Position numbers and translations under genes: made by a program
In this document: positions 35,213 through 42,884 of the stretch, piece by piece
How positions within the stretch are numbered: position 1 is the stretch's first letter
Layout of the letters: each line of letters opens with the position of its first letter
NCBI RefSeq assembly: GCF_001005305.1
Contig: NZ_LBMH01000003.1
Coordinates: forward strand, 248,001-312,000
Reading direction: 5' to 3'
DNA from: Kordia zhangzhouensis
GTDB lineage: Bacteria > Bacteroidota > Bacteroidia > Flavobacteriales > Flavobacteriaceae
DNA length: 64,000 nucleotides
The notes under the pieces: model-generated
What the model was told of the DNA's origin: nothing
What the model saw: the letters and a program-made list of their open reading frames with translations, nothing else
Databases searched by the model: none

Positions 35213-35827
35213 TTAGGAATGTAGTCCACATTCTCGGTTTTCTAAAACTTTTGTTGGATCAAAATAATTGAACTCATTTGGTATCTTATACTCTTCAAGG
35301 TATGCATCTAATTCTGCATCAGACCAATGATAGAAAGGGCTTACCTTTAAGATTCCATCTTTCCCTTGAGAAACGATATCAATCGAATCTCGAAAAGCCG
35401 TTTGCCCTTTCCGTAAATTGGTAAACCAAATTGATGGTTTATGTGCTTGCATGGCACGTGCAAAAGGTTCCAGCTTTACTTGTTCCGTAAAGAGTTGATG
35501 TTTTCCATCATCGACATTAGGAATTCCTAATACGACATCGCGATGGGCAGTGGTTTGTTTAGGCACATAAAGATCAATGTTCAAATTGAGTTGCTGTATC
35601 AATGTCTCTGCATGCCTGTATGTGTTTGGTGTATTATATCCTGTGTCGCACCAAATCACATCTATATTAGGAAAAACGTGTGTACACGCATGTAAAATAG
35701 CTCCTTCATACGGCCTGAAGTTTGTTGTAACGACCGCTTTTCCTTTTTGTTGAATAGCCCACAAAATAATTTCCTTAGGAGATTTGTCTCGTAATTTTTT
35801 ATTGATATGTTGTAAATCTATGCTCAT
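35213..35827 (-). CDS. cysH: PAPS/APS reductase family protein
   Basis: A 204-residue reductase that converts activated sulfate to sulfite with thioredoxin. It has the adenylyl-binding fold (VTTNFRPYEGA near 32-42, WCDTGYNT near 69-76) and the catalytic C-terminal ECGLH (199-203). The Cys-Cys and CxxC pairs that hold the 4Fe-4S cluster of APS reductases are absent, which normally indicates a PAPS substrate. However, no APS kinase (cysC) is visible in this cluster. Substrate therefore remains open. It overlaps nothing but follows the DUF2061 gene by one base. Confidence 0.88.
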   Translation of the reverse strand: MSIDLQHINKKLRDKSPKEIILWAIQQKGKAVVTTNFRPYEGAILHACTHVFPNIDVIWCDTGYNTPNTYRHAETLIQQLNLNIDLYVPKQTTAHRDVVLGIPNVDDGKHQLFTEQVKLEPFARAMQAHKPSIWFTNLRKGQTAFRDSIDIVSQGKDGILKVSPFYHWSDAELDAYLEEYKIPNEFNYFDPTKVLENRECGLHS

Positions 35828-35828
35828 A

Positions 35829-36080
35829 TTATTTTCCCCATTTTATAATGTTCCATAATCGTTCGTGAAAAAAATACAGTATCATTTTAGTAACCATTTC
35901 AATAGAACCAATTGCAAAAGCCATTTGTAATGTTCCTGTTACTAGCCAAGAAATCACGATTGTATCTAACGTACCTATTATTCGCCAGCTAATGGATTTA
36001 CACAGGCTTCTCAACGGTCTTTCAGAATTAATATCTGATTTGTAATCACTTTTATGTTTTGTTATTTGTTGTAAAATCAT
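35829..36080 (-). CDS. DUF2061 membrane protein
   Basis: An 83-residue protein with two likely membrane segments (about 36-53 and 54-73) in the DUF2061 pattern: LCKSISWRIIGTLDT and FFHERLWN. In many Bacteroidota a DUF2061 gene, sometimes fused to other parts, travels with cys genes, and sulfate or sulfite handling at the membrane has been supposed. Nothing in the sequence fixes the role. It is the first gene of the cysH-cysD-cysN unit, directly behind a promoter with an operator-like palindrome. Confidence 0.8.
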   Translation of the reverse strand: MILQQITKHKSDYKSDINSERPLRSLCKSISWRIIGTLDTIVISWLVTGTLQMAFAIGSIEMVTKMILYFFHERLWNIIKWGK

Positions 36081-36103
36081 AGCAGATTTTTATTAATACT
36101 ATT

Positions 36104-36135
36104 ACCCTATCGATTTAATAGAGTATTCAAATATA
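36104..36135 (-). promoter_or_regulatory. Promoter -7 element and palindromic operator of the cys operon
   Basis: On the minus strand TATATTTG (36128-36135) matches the -7 consensus. Four bases downstream begins ACTCTAT-TAAATCG-ATAGGGT (36104-36124), a 7-7-7 inverted repeat with one mismatch. It covers the expected transcription start, so a bound protein would repress. Shape and place recall Rrf2-family (CymR/IscR-type) operators, an inference. No TTG is found at the ideal -33 distance. Confidence 0.5.
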
Positions 36136-36168
36136 TTTGTTTTTTTAAGGATAAACATGAATTTTATA

Positions 36169-37356
36169 TTAAATTTTTATTTCGATTTTAGCGTATAGCG
36201 CTTGTTTAATGTCTTGTATAATATCATTAACATTTTCTAGCCCAACAGATACACGAATCAATCCGTCTGTTATGCTTGTTTCCAACCGGTCTTCAATTGA
36301 AAGTTTACTATGAGTAGTAGAAGCTGGATGTGTTACAATACTACGTGTGTCTCCTAGATTTGCTGACAATGAACACAGTCGAATATTGTTTAAAAATTCC
36401 CTACCTGCCTCTACACCTCCTTTGATTTCAAATGACACAATGTTGCCTCCTAGTTTCATTTGCTTTTTTGCTGTTTCATATTGAGGATGTGATGGTAAAA
36501 AGGGATATTTGACCCAATTTACTTCTGGTTGCTCTTCTAAGAATTGAGCTACTTTTAATGCATTTTCACAGTGACGCTCTACTCTAACAATCAAAGTTTC
36601 TAGACTTTTTGATAAAATCCAAGCATTGAAAGGAGACAAAGCAGGGCCTGTATTTCGAGAAAATAAATAAATTTCCCGAATAAGATCTGAGCGACCTACC
36701 GTAACTCCTCCTAGAACACGACCTTGCCCATCAATTAGCTTGGTTGCTGAATGTATTACTAAATCAGCGCCAAATCGAATTGGTTGTTGCAAATAAGGTG
36801 TTGCAAAGCAATTGTCTACAATGAAAATTAAGCCATGCTTTTTAGCAATGTTTCCCAAAATTTCCAAGTCTAAGATATCTACTGCAGGATTGGTTGGCGA
36901 TTCTGCATAAATCACTTTTGTATTGGGTTGAATTAGTGATTCTATTTGATCTATTTCATCTACTTTAAAATAGCTTGTTTCAATATTCCATTTTGGCAAG
37001 TATTTGGTAAATAAGCTATGTGTGGATCCAAAAATCGAACGAGATGATACTATGTGATCGCCACTATTCAGTAGTGCCGCAAAAGTTGAGAATACAGCCG
37101 ACATTCCAGTAGCAAAAGCATGTCCGTCTTCGGCTCCTTCCATTTTACAAATCTTTGATACAAATTCTGAAGTATTGGGATTGGTAAACCTACTATATAT
37201 ATTTCGCTTTTTTTCTTCTGCAAAGGAAGCGCGCATATCTTCAGCATCTTCAAATATAAAACTTGAGGTTAGATATAATGGATTGGAATGCTCTAAGAAT
37301 TCTGTGCGTTCAATTTGTGTTCGAATAGCTTCTGTTTCTATATGTTTTGAATTCAT
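36169..37356 (-). CDS. metZ: O-succinyl/O-acetylhomoserine sulfhydrylase
   Basis: A 395-residue PLP enzyme of the Cys/Met metabolism family. The PLP Lys is about 206 in HSATKLIDGQGR; the preceding FIVDNCFATPYLQQP (about 178-192) and YAESPTNP (150-157) form the cofactor pocket. The subgroup resembles MetZ, which makes homocysteine directly from an acylhomoserine and sulfide. With MetX making the acetyl ester and MetY also present, two sulfhydrylases are encoded within 6 kb; division of labour is unclear. Cystathionine enzymes belong to the same family, so specificity is moderately certain. Confidence 0.82.
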   Translation of the reverse strand: MNSKHIETEAIRTQIERTEFLEHSNPLYLTSSFIFEDAEDMRASFAEEKKRNIYSRFTNPNTSEFVSKICKMEGAEDGHAFATGMSAVFSTFAALLNSGDHIVSSRSIFGSTHSLFTKYLPKWNIETSYFKVDEIDQIESLIQPNTKVIYAESPTNPAVDILDLEILGNIAKKHGLIFIVDNCFATPYLQQPIRFGADLVIHSATKLIDGQGRVLGGVTVGRSDLIREIYLFSRNTGPALSPFNAWILSKSLETLIVRVERHCENALKVAQFLEEQPEVNWVKYPFLPSHPQYETAKKQMKLGGNIVSFEIKGGVEAGREFLNNIRLCSLSANLGDTRSIVTHPASTTHSKLSIEDRLETSITDGLIRVSVGLENVNDIIQDIKQALYAKIEIKI

Positions 37357-37431
37357 TTTTGATTGTTTGTTGCTTGTTTGAGTAGCATGTACAGTATTGT
37401 GACATACTTTTTTACTTGTTTAAAAATGTAT

Positions 37432-39831
37432 TTATAGTTTTTCTGTTAATCGTAAAATATCACCAAAAACTCCTCTGGCAGTTACTGCTGCTCCAGCTCC
37501 AGCTCCTTGTATGACTAATGGTTGATCTGTATACGCTTCTGTATAAATTTCAAAAATAGAGTCAGAGCCTTTTATTTGTCCCAGCGCACTATTACTTGGT
37601 GTTGAAATGAGTTTTACTTCTAAAACACCTGTTTCTGTTGACAAGTCGCCCACATAACGTAACACATGATTTTCTTGTTGATTTTGCTTGATGAGTTGAT
37701 ATGTTTGATCTAAATCCTTGATATTGGTTTTGAATTGCTCTACTGAAATGCTTTGTAAATGTGCAGGCAATAGATTTTGAATGATAATATCTGAAAATTC
37801 GTGTTGTAAGTCTAATTCTCTGGCGAGGATTAACAGTTTTCTTGCAACATCATTCCCCGATAAATCTTCTCGCGGATCAGGCTCTGTATACCCTTTGTTT
37901 TCAGCTTGTTGTATTACCGAGCTAAACGATACATCTTCTACAGAAAATGTGTTGAAAATATAGCTTAAAGAACCTGAAAAAACACCTCTAATTTTTTTAA
38001 TTTTTTCTCCTGACTTGTGCAATAGTTTGATTGTATCAATGAGAGGCAATCCAGCTCCTACATTGGTTTCGTACAAATAATTTTTTTGATGCTTCTTGAG
38101 TTCTTTTCGCAACATTTTATAAAATGAGTACTCAACAGTGTTCGCAATTTTATTTGCCGAAACCAAATCGAAGCCGTTGGTAACTAAACTAATATAATTA
38201 TGAATAAAATCTTTACTAGCAGTTGCATCTACCGCAATTAAGTTTTCTAAGTGATGTGTATTTGCATAATCAATGATTTGTTGTAAGGTATACGCTGTTT
38301 TTTCTTTTAGAAATGCTTCTTCCCATTGATTATCAATACCGTTTTTATCTAAATATACATATTGTGAATCTGCTACTGCAAACACTGTAAGCTTGATATT
38401 GTTTTTTTCTAAAATGTCATTTTTACTTTGTATAATTTGATTTAATAAAGTTCCTCCAACGAGTCCTTTTCCAAAAACAGCAATATTTATTTTTTTAGAG
38501 ATTCCAAAAATTTGTCCATGAATTACATTAATCGCTTTGTATAACTGAGATTTTTTTACAACTAAGCTTACATTTTTTCCTGAAATAGTATTGTTGAATA
38601 GTATTGGTATGATTTGATTTTTAATCAATGCATTGTACGGTTTATGAAACTTACTCAAATCTTGTCCAATAATAGAAATGACCGCCACATCACTAGTAAC
38701 AGAAATCTTATTAACATCTTTGGTATAAAATTCATTCTCAAACTCTTTTTCTAAAGCGCTTACTGCTTTTGATGCTTTTTCGGCAGCAATTACCAATCCA
38801 ATTCCTCGCTCTGAAGATCCTTGAGAAATGATACTTACGTTGATATTGTTTTCGCCAAGTGTTTTGAATATTCGTGCATCAATCCCTACTTGCCCAAGCA
38901 AACCTCTTCCTTCTATATTGATTAACGCAACATGATCGGATACTGAGATTGATTTGATTCCTTTTTTAGTTTTGTGTGTCACGACAGTTCCTTTATCAGC
39001 ACTATTAAAAGTATTTAAAATGCGTAACGGAATATTTTTTTCAAGTAAAGGAACAATTGTTTTTGCGTGTAAAATGTTAGCTCCAAAAGTTGCCAATTCA
39101 TTTGCTTCTGTAAATGACAGTTCTGTAATTTTTTTAGCATCTGGCACCCATTCTGGATTCGCAGTAAAAATTCCATCTACGTGTGTATAATTCTGCATTT
39201 CTTCCGCATCTAAAAAATTAGCCAATAAAGCAGCTGTATAATTACTTCCGTTTCTACCCAAAGTAGTCGTTTCATTATTTTCATTGGAACCAATAAACCC
39301 CGTAACGATGTTAACTGTTGTGCCGTTATGTGACTTAAAGTGGTTTATGATATTTTTTTTAGAAATCAATTCTAATGGACGCGCATTCCCAAAGGTATTA
39401 TCTGTCTTAATTAGATTTCGAGTATCCGTAAAGTGTGCATTTACACCTTCTTTTTTAAGTAAGTGTGTAACAAGTTTTGCTGAAATAATTTCTCCATACG
39501 AAGCAACTTGATCTCTAATTTTTTCACTATAATCTCCTAAAAGGGAAACTCCTTGAAATATATTCTCAAGAGTAGAAAACTCTTCTGAAAAATCTTGAGA
39601 ACGATCTATTTGGCTTTGATACGCTTTGAACGCTGTAAATTGTTCATGATACGATTCTTTCTGTGCTGCTTTCTCTAGCATTTCCAGCAATTCATCAGTA
39701 GCATTTCCCCTTGCAGACAAAACTACCGCAATATGCTCTTGCTTTTTTGCTTTTTCAGTTATGATTTGAATCGTATTTTTAATTCCTTTTCCATTGGCAA
39801 GTGATTTGCCTCCAAATTTTAATATTTTCAT
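37432..39831 (-). CDS. thrA: Bifunctional aspartate kinase / homoserine dehydrogenase
   Basis: A 799-residue fusion. Residues 1-about 290 are the kinase (KFGGKSLANG at 5-14, the FIGSNENNETTTLGRNGSN phosphate loop near 180), followed by ACT regulatory repeats (about 310-445), and homoserine dehydrogenase from about 455 (NIAVFGKGLVGG; KIANTVEY; GAGAGAAVTARGVFGD near the end). It provides homoserine for methionine. Its place between metX and metZ suggests a methionine-linked isozyme, which might be called MetL; feedback specificity cannot be read. It lies 24 bases behind metX. Confidence 0.93.
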   Translation of the reverse strand: MKILKFGGKSLANGKGIKNTIQIITEKAKKQEHIAVVLSARGNATDELLEMLEKAAQKESYHEQFTAFKAYQSQIDRSQDFSEEFSTLENIFQGVSLLGDYSEKIRDQVASYGEIISAKLVTHLLKKEGVNAHFTDTRNLIKTDNTFGNARPLELISKKNIINHFKSHNGTTVNIVTGFIGSNENNETTTLGRNGSNYTAALLANFLDAEEMQNYTHVDGIFTANPEWVPDAKKITELSFTEANELATFGANILHAKTIVPLLEKNIPLRILNTFNSADKGTVVTHKTKKGIKSISVSDHVALINIEGRGLLGQVGIDARIFKTLGENNINVSIISQGSSERGIGLVIAAEKASKAVSALEKEFENEFYTKDVNKISVTSDVAVISIIGQDLSKFHKPYNALIKNQIIPILFNNTISGKNVSLVVKKSQLYKAINVIHGQIFGISKKINIAVFGKGLVGGTLLNQIIQSKNDILEKNNIKLTVFAVADSQYVYLDKNGIDNQWEEAFLKEKTAYTLQQIIDYANTHHLENLIAVDATASKDFIHNYISLVTNGFDLVSANKIANTVEYSFYKMLRKELKKHQKNYLYETNVGAGLPLIDTIKLLHKSGEKIKKIRGVFSGSLSYIFNTFSVEDVSFSSVIQQAENKGYTEPDPREDLSGNDVARKLLILARELDLQHEFSDIIIQNLLPAHLQSISVEQFKTNIKDLDQTYQLIKQNQQENHVLRYVGDLSTETGVLEVKLISTPSNSALGQIKGSDSIFEIYTEAYTDQPLVIQGAGAGAAVTARGVFGDILRLTEKL

Positions 39832-39855
39832 GATAATTTGGTCTATTGTCTTTGT

Positions 39856-40845
39856 TTAGATGGATGATTTTTGTACTTGAAATATATTCCTAAGAATGAG
39901 ATTTAATTGCTCATACTCAATCAGAAAAGCGTCGTGTCCATGAATTGACTGAATTTCATCGTGATAAACATTGTGCTTGATTTTTTTAAGTCTTTCATAA
40001 GACTCTTTATCCTCTTCAGGAGAAAAAAACAAATCACTATTGATACTTATCATATGAATTGCTCCTGTAATTTTGGAAGCTACACTTTCAAACGATTCCC
40101 GCCCTCTTGTAATATCAATTGTTTTTAACAATTGATTCATGAGTTTATACGCTCCTAATTGATAACGCTGTTGTAATTTTTTCCCGTGATGAATTAACCA
40201 GCTCTCTGTGTTAAATATCTTTTTTTCTCTATGCTTGGTTCGTTGAAATTTTACTTTCAGTGAAAATGGCGTTCGATAGCATAACATTGCGTGAATACGA
40301 GCGTCTTCAATTGGATTGTTTGAATTTGCCAAAATTCGCTCTTGCAAAAAGCAATTGGCAATTAACCAATCGGAAGACTTCCAATCGGAAGCAATTGGAA
40401 TTACATTCTTTATCAAATTTGGCTCTAAAACAGCCATTTCCCATGCAATTCCTCCTCCTAACGACCCTCCAATTGCAGCAAATAGTTTGTGAATCTTCAA
40501 ATTTTCCAATCCTCTAATGAAGAGTTTAGCTATATCTCTAGCTACAAAATCATGACACCGCTTAATCAAGCCTGTTTCCTTAGAAAAACCATTGCCAGGA
40601 ATATCAAAGCTTAAAATTTTAAAATCGTTTGTATCAATGCATTTCCCTTCTCCAATCAGGTTATTCCACCAACCGTTTTCCCCAGTCACTACCGAGTTTC
40701 CTGTAAGCGCATGATTTACCAACACAATCGGCGCTTTTGCATCTTCAGAGCCTACCAATTGATAGCTTAGTTTAAGATTGGGATAATACGCTCCACTTTC
40801 CGTGAAGAAATCAGAAATGGTTATATGTTTTAGCTGTTCTTCCAC
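39856..40845 (-). CDS. metX: Homoserine O-acetyltransferase (short form)
   Basis: An alpha/beta-hydrolase of 329 residues, shorter than the typical 370-380. The oxyanion/early region VNHALTGNS (43-51) and the nucleophile elbow GGSLGG (126-131, Ser 128) match MetX. A catalytic Asp in INSDLFFSPEED (about 269) and His in HGHDAFLIE (about 304) complete the triad. It starts with GTG, ten bases after the metY stop codon. Family members can use succinyl-CoA, but the partner metY argues for the acetyl ester. Confidence 0.85.
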   Translation of the reverse strand: MEEQLKHITISDFFTESGAYYPNLKLSYQLVGSEDAKAPIVLVNHALTGNSVVTGENGWWNNLIGEGKCIDTNDFKILSFDIPGNGFSKETGLIKRCHDFVARDIAKLFIRGLENLKIHKLFAAIGGSLGGGIAWEMAVLEPNLIKNVIPIASDWKSSDWLIANCFLQERILANSNNPIEDARIHAMLCYRTPFSLKVKFQRTKHREKKIFNTESWLIHHGKKLQQRYQLGAYKLMNQLLKTIDITRGRESFESVASKITGAIHMISINSDLFFSPEEDKESYERLKKIKHNVYHDEIQSIHGHDAFLIEYEQLNLILRNIFQVQKSSI

Positions 40846-40855
40846 AATTGTATTA

Positions 40856-42151
40856 TTAAGAAGCTGGTATTCCGGAAGTTATTTTTTCAAACACTGTTTG
40901 CAAATCTGCCTTCAAATCCTCTACATTTTCTAATCCAACAGATAAACGAATCAAATCTTGGGTTACTCCTGTAGATATTTGCTGTTCTTCCGTTAATTGT
41001 TGATGGGTTGTACTTGCTGGATGAATAATTAATGATTTAGTATCACCAATGTTTGCTAGTAGCGAAAAAATCTGAGTTTCATCAGCAATGCGTTTAGCTG
41101 CTTCATAACCCGCCTTTATTCCAAACGTAACTATACCGCTTTGCCCTTCTGGTAAATATTTTTCTGCTATTTTTTTGTATTTGCTAGTTTCTAGTCCAGG
41201 ATAGTTTACCCAAGCTACTGCCTCTTGTTGTTGCAACCATTGAGCAAGTTCTAAAGCATTTTGACTGTGTTGTTTGATTCGAATTGGTAAAGTTTCTAAC
41301 CCTTGAATAATTTGAAATGCGTTAAATGGGCTCAATGCCGAACCAAAATCACGCAATCCTTCAATACGAACTTTGGCAATAAATGCAGCTGCTTCCAATG
41401 CCTCACTATATACTAAGCCATGATATCCTGGTGATGGTTCTGTAAATTCAGGAAATTTTCCATTAGTCCAGTCAAAAGTCCCTGCATCAATTATGGCGCC
41501 GCCTAAAGCAGTTCCGTTTCCATTGATGTATTTTGTAAGTGAGTGAATGACGATATTTGCGCCGTATTTGATAGGATTCAATAAGTAAGGAGTGGCAATG
41601 GTGTTATCGACAATAAGTGGTAATTTGTTAGCTTTGGCTTGCACTGAAATTGCTTCAATGTCAAGGACATCTAGTTTTGGGTTTCCTAATGACTCGATAA
41701 AAACAGCTCTTGTGTTTTCTTGCACAGCTTCACTAAAGCTATTTTCTTCGGCAGGATCAACGAATGTCGTTGTAATTCCGAGTCTTGGCAACGTAACATT
41801 AAGTAAATTATAAGTGCCACCGTACAAACTGTTGGAAGCTACAATATGGTCGCCTGTTCTCAATAAGGTTAGTAGTGTTGTTGCAATAGCTGAAGTTCCC
41901 GAAGCAGTTACCACTGCTGCAATTCCACCTTCTAGAGCTGCTAATCTTTGTTCTAAAATATCATTTGTAGGGTTGTTAATTCTGGTATAGATATTCCCTG
42001 TTTCTGCCAAGGAAAACAAATTGGATGCATGATCAGAGTTATTGAAAACATAGGCAGTAGATTGGTAAATTGGTACTGCTCGGGTTCCTCCATTGAGTGT
42101 CGTATCATGTCCCGAATGTAAAGCTTTTGTTGCGAATTTTTGTGTACTCAT
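40856..42151 (-). CDS. metY: O-acetylhomoserine sulfhydrylase
   Basis: A 431-residue PLP enzyme that combines O-acetylhomoserine with sulfide to homocysteine. The PLP Lys is about 207 in HSLTKYINGNGTALGG, and the length with the extra C-terminal region is typical of MetY. FIESLGNPKLDV (151-162) and LIVDNTIATPYL (179-190) fit. It is the first gene of the metY-metX-thrA-metZ operon, placed behind two successive Met/Cys leader-peptide attenuators. Confidence 0.93.
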   Translation of the reverse strand: MSTQKFATKALHSGHDTTLNGGTRAVPIYQSTAYVFNNSDHASNLFSLAETGNIYTRINNPTNDILEQRLAALEGGIAAVVTASGTSAIATTLLTLLRTGDHIVASNSLYGGTYNLLNVTLPRLGITTTFVDPAEENSFSEAVQENTRAVFIESLGNPKLDVLDIEAISVQAKANKLPLIVDNTIATPYLLNPIKYGANIVIHSLTKYINGNGTALGGAIIDAGTFDWTNGKFPEFTEPSPGYHGLVYSEALEAAAFIAKVRIEGLRDFGSALSPFNAFQIIQGLETLPIRIKQHSQNALELAQWLQQQEAVAWVNYPGLETSKYKKIAEKYLPEGQSGIVTFGIKAGYEAAKRIADETQIFSLLANIGDTKSLIIHPASTTHQQLTEEQQISTGVTQDLIRLSVGLENVEDLKADLQTVFEKITSGIPAS

Positions 42152-42220
42152 TTTTCTAGTATTTGATAATTGTGTGATTTATTTTTTTGAATTTCGATTC
42201 ATTTTGAGTGTCAACCAACG

Positions 42221-42265
42221 AAAAAAGGCCTTTTTGGATGTGTATTACCAAAAAGACCTTTTTTT
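42221..42265 (-). terminator. Attenuator terminator T1 before metY
   Basis: A 17-bp stem with one mismatch (arms 42221-42237 and 42248-42264, core AGGCCTTTTTGG) and a long U run on the minus strand, 70 bases before metY. The 5' arm can pair, less perfectly, with CGAAAAGUUCC in the last codons of leader L1. Confidence 0.85.
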
Positions 42266-42283
42266 ATGCTTACGATAAACGAA

Positions 42284-42412
42284 TTACCATTTATCAGGAA
42301 CTTTTCGATAATAGCAAGTGTGACCACAACACATCATGCATGCAGTCATCATCATACAACAACACATAGTCATGGTTGTCTTGATAGTTACTATTTGAAA
42401 AATTCGATTCAT
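42284..42412 (-). CDS. Met/Cys-rich leader peptide L1 of the metY operon
   Basis: A 42-codon frame whose middle reads MTMCCCMMMTACMMCCGHTC (residues 14-33): seven Met and seven Cys in twenty codons. It stops 19 bases before the T1 hairpin. Such runs hardly occur by chance and mark a ribosome-stalling sensor of charged tRNA-Met and tRNA-Cys, the end products of the operon it precedes. A second ATG at codon 14 could also start a shorter form. No promoter is seen between T2 and L1, so L1 appears to be read only by transcripts that pass T2. Confidence 0.78.
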   Translation of the reverse strand: MNRIFQIVTIKTTMTMCCCMMMTACMMCCGHTCYYRKVPDKW

Positions 42413-42446
42413 TGGTTCTTAAAAAATTAACTTAAAATATAATCAT

Positions 42447-42475
42447 GAAAAAAGCCTCTGCGTTTGCAGAGGCTT
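42447..42475 (-). terminator. Attenuator terminator T2 upstream of leader L1
   Basis: A 10-bp GC-rich stem (arms 42452-42461 and 42466-42475, AAGCCTCTGC) with a four-base loop and six U on the minus strand. The L2 coding region holds GCAGAGG (from 42522-42528), identical to the 3' arm and able to pair with CCUCUGC of the 5' arm. Confidence 0.85.
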
Positions 42476-42501
42476 GAATTTATTGATAATGCTTTTAAAA
42501 G

Positions 42502-42579
42502 TTAGCGTAATACAATAGTGTCCTCTGCGGCATTTCTGCTACACATCATACAACACATATTACAAACTTTAATAAACAT
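42502..42579 (-). CDS. Met/Cys-rich leader peptide L2 of the metY operon
   Basis: A 25-codon frame with the run CNMCCMMC at residues 6-13 (four Cys, three Met). It starts about 14 bases after the predicted transcription start and stops 26 bases before T2. Codons 17-19 (GCC GCA GAG, then G) provide the antiterminator strand. A ribosome stalled in the Met/Cys run would leave this strand free, while one that reaches the stop would cover it and let T2 form. This geometry is classical attenuation. Confidence 0.78.
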   Translation of the reverse strand: MFIKVCNMCCMMCSRNAAEDTIVLR

Positions 42580-42598
42580 ACTTCGTCTTTGTTTGTGA

Positions 42599-42630
42599 CA
42601 AAGGTAATGTCATAATTTTTTAAAATCCAA
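42599..42630 (-). promoter_or_regulatory. Promoter of the metY operon leader
   Basis: On the minus strand TTG (42628-42630), a 21-base spacer and TACCTTTG (42599-42606), a full match to TTG-N-TAnnTTTG. It gives a very short 5' UTR before leader peptide L2. Confidence 0.75.
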
Positions 42631-42698
42631 ATATTTTTTCATAAAAAGTTGATTTTAACAGTTTTTAAAAGAAAAATGAAATTCTATTTTTTTGTTGT

Positions 42699-42727
42699 TT
42701 GTTTATGAACAGATTTTTATACATTTG
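42699..42727 (+). promoter_or_regulatory. Promoter of metK
   Basis: TTG (42699-42701), an 18-base spacer and TACATTTG (42720-42727), a full consensus match. Transcription would begin at about 42733, exactly at the first base of the structured leader RNA. Confidence 0.75.
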
Positions 42728-42732
42728 CAGCT

Positions 42733-42806
42733 GATTTGAGGAAAAATTTGAACTGATTGCAACCTCAAATCCTGAAAATTCAGGATATTAAAAAATGCTA
42801 AAGCAG
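42733..42806 (+). ncRNA. Structured metK leader, probable SAM riboswitch (SAM-I/IV-like)
   Basis: The predicted transcript starts with GATTTGAGG (42733-42741), which pairs perfectly with CCTCAAATC (42763-42771). The closing strand of this stem contains GCAACC (42759-42764), as in P3 of SAM-I. A second hairpin TCCTGAA/TTCAGGA (42770-42785) follows, and then TGCTAAAGCAG (42796-42806), resembling the GGTGCTAA-x-TCC-x-GCAG segment of SAM-I. These elements and the position before SAM synthetase suggest a member of the SAM-I/SAM-IV superfamily variants. The match is partial, so another metabolite or a new class is possible. The ATG of metK is 78 bases further on with no strong terminator between, which hints at translational control. 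Confidence 0.55.
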
Positions 42807-42884
42807 TAATTTTCTACTTCTTTAGTCGACCAAGCAATCACTCTTAGTTTTCTTCATCATTTTAATCATAAAAGAAGATTTATT

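Noticed and set aside
42152-42884. Possible small independent genes or a metal-binding peptide in the metY-metK gap
   Set aside because: The Cys/Met frames could be read as metal-binding peptides, but each is followed at once by a terminator with an antiterminator match or partial match and lies before Met/Cys genes, so attenuation explains them better.
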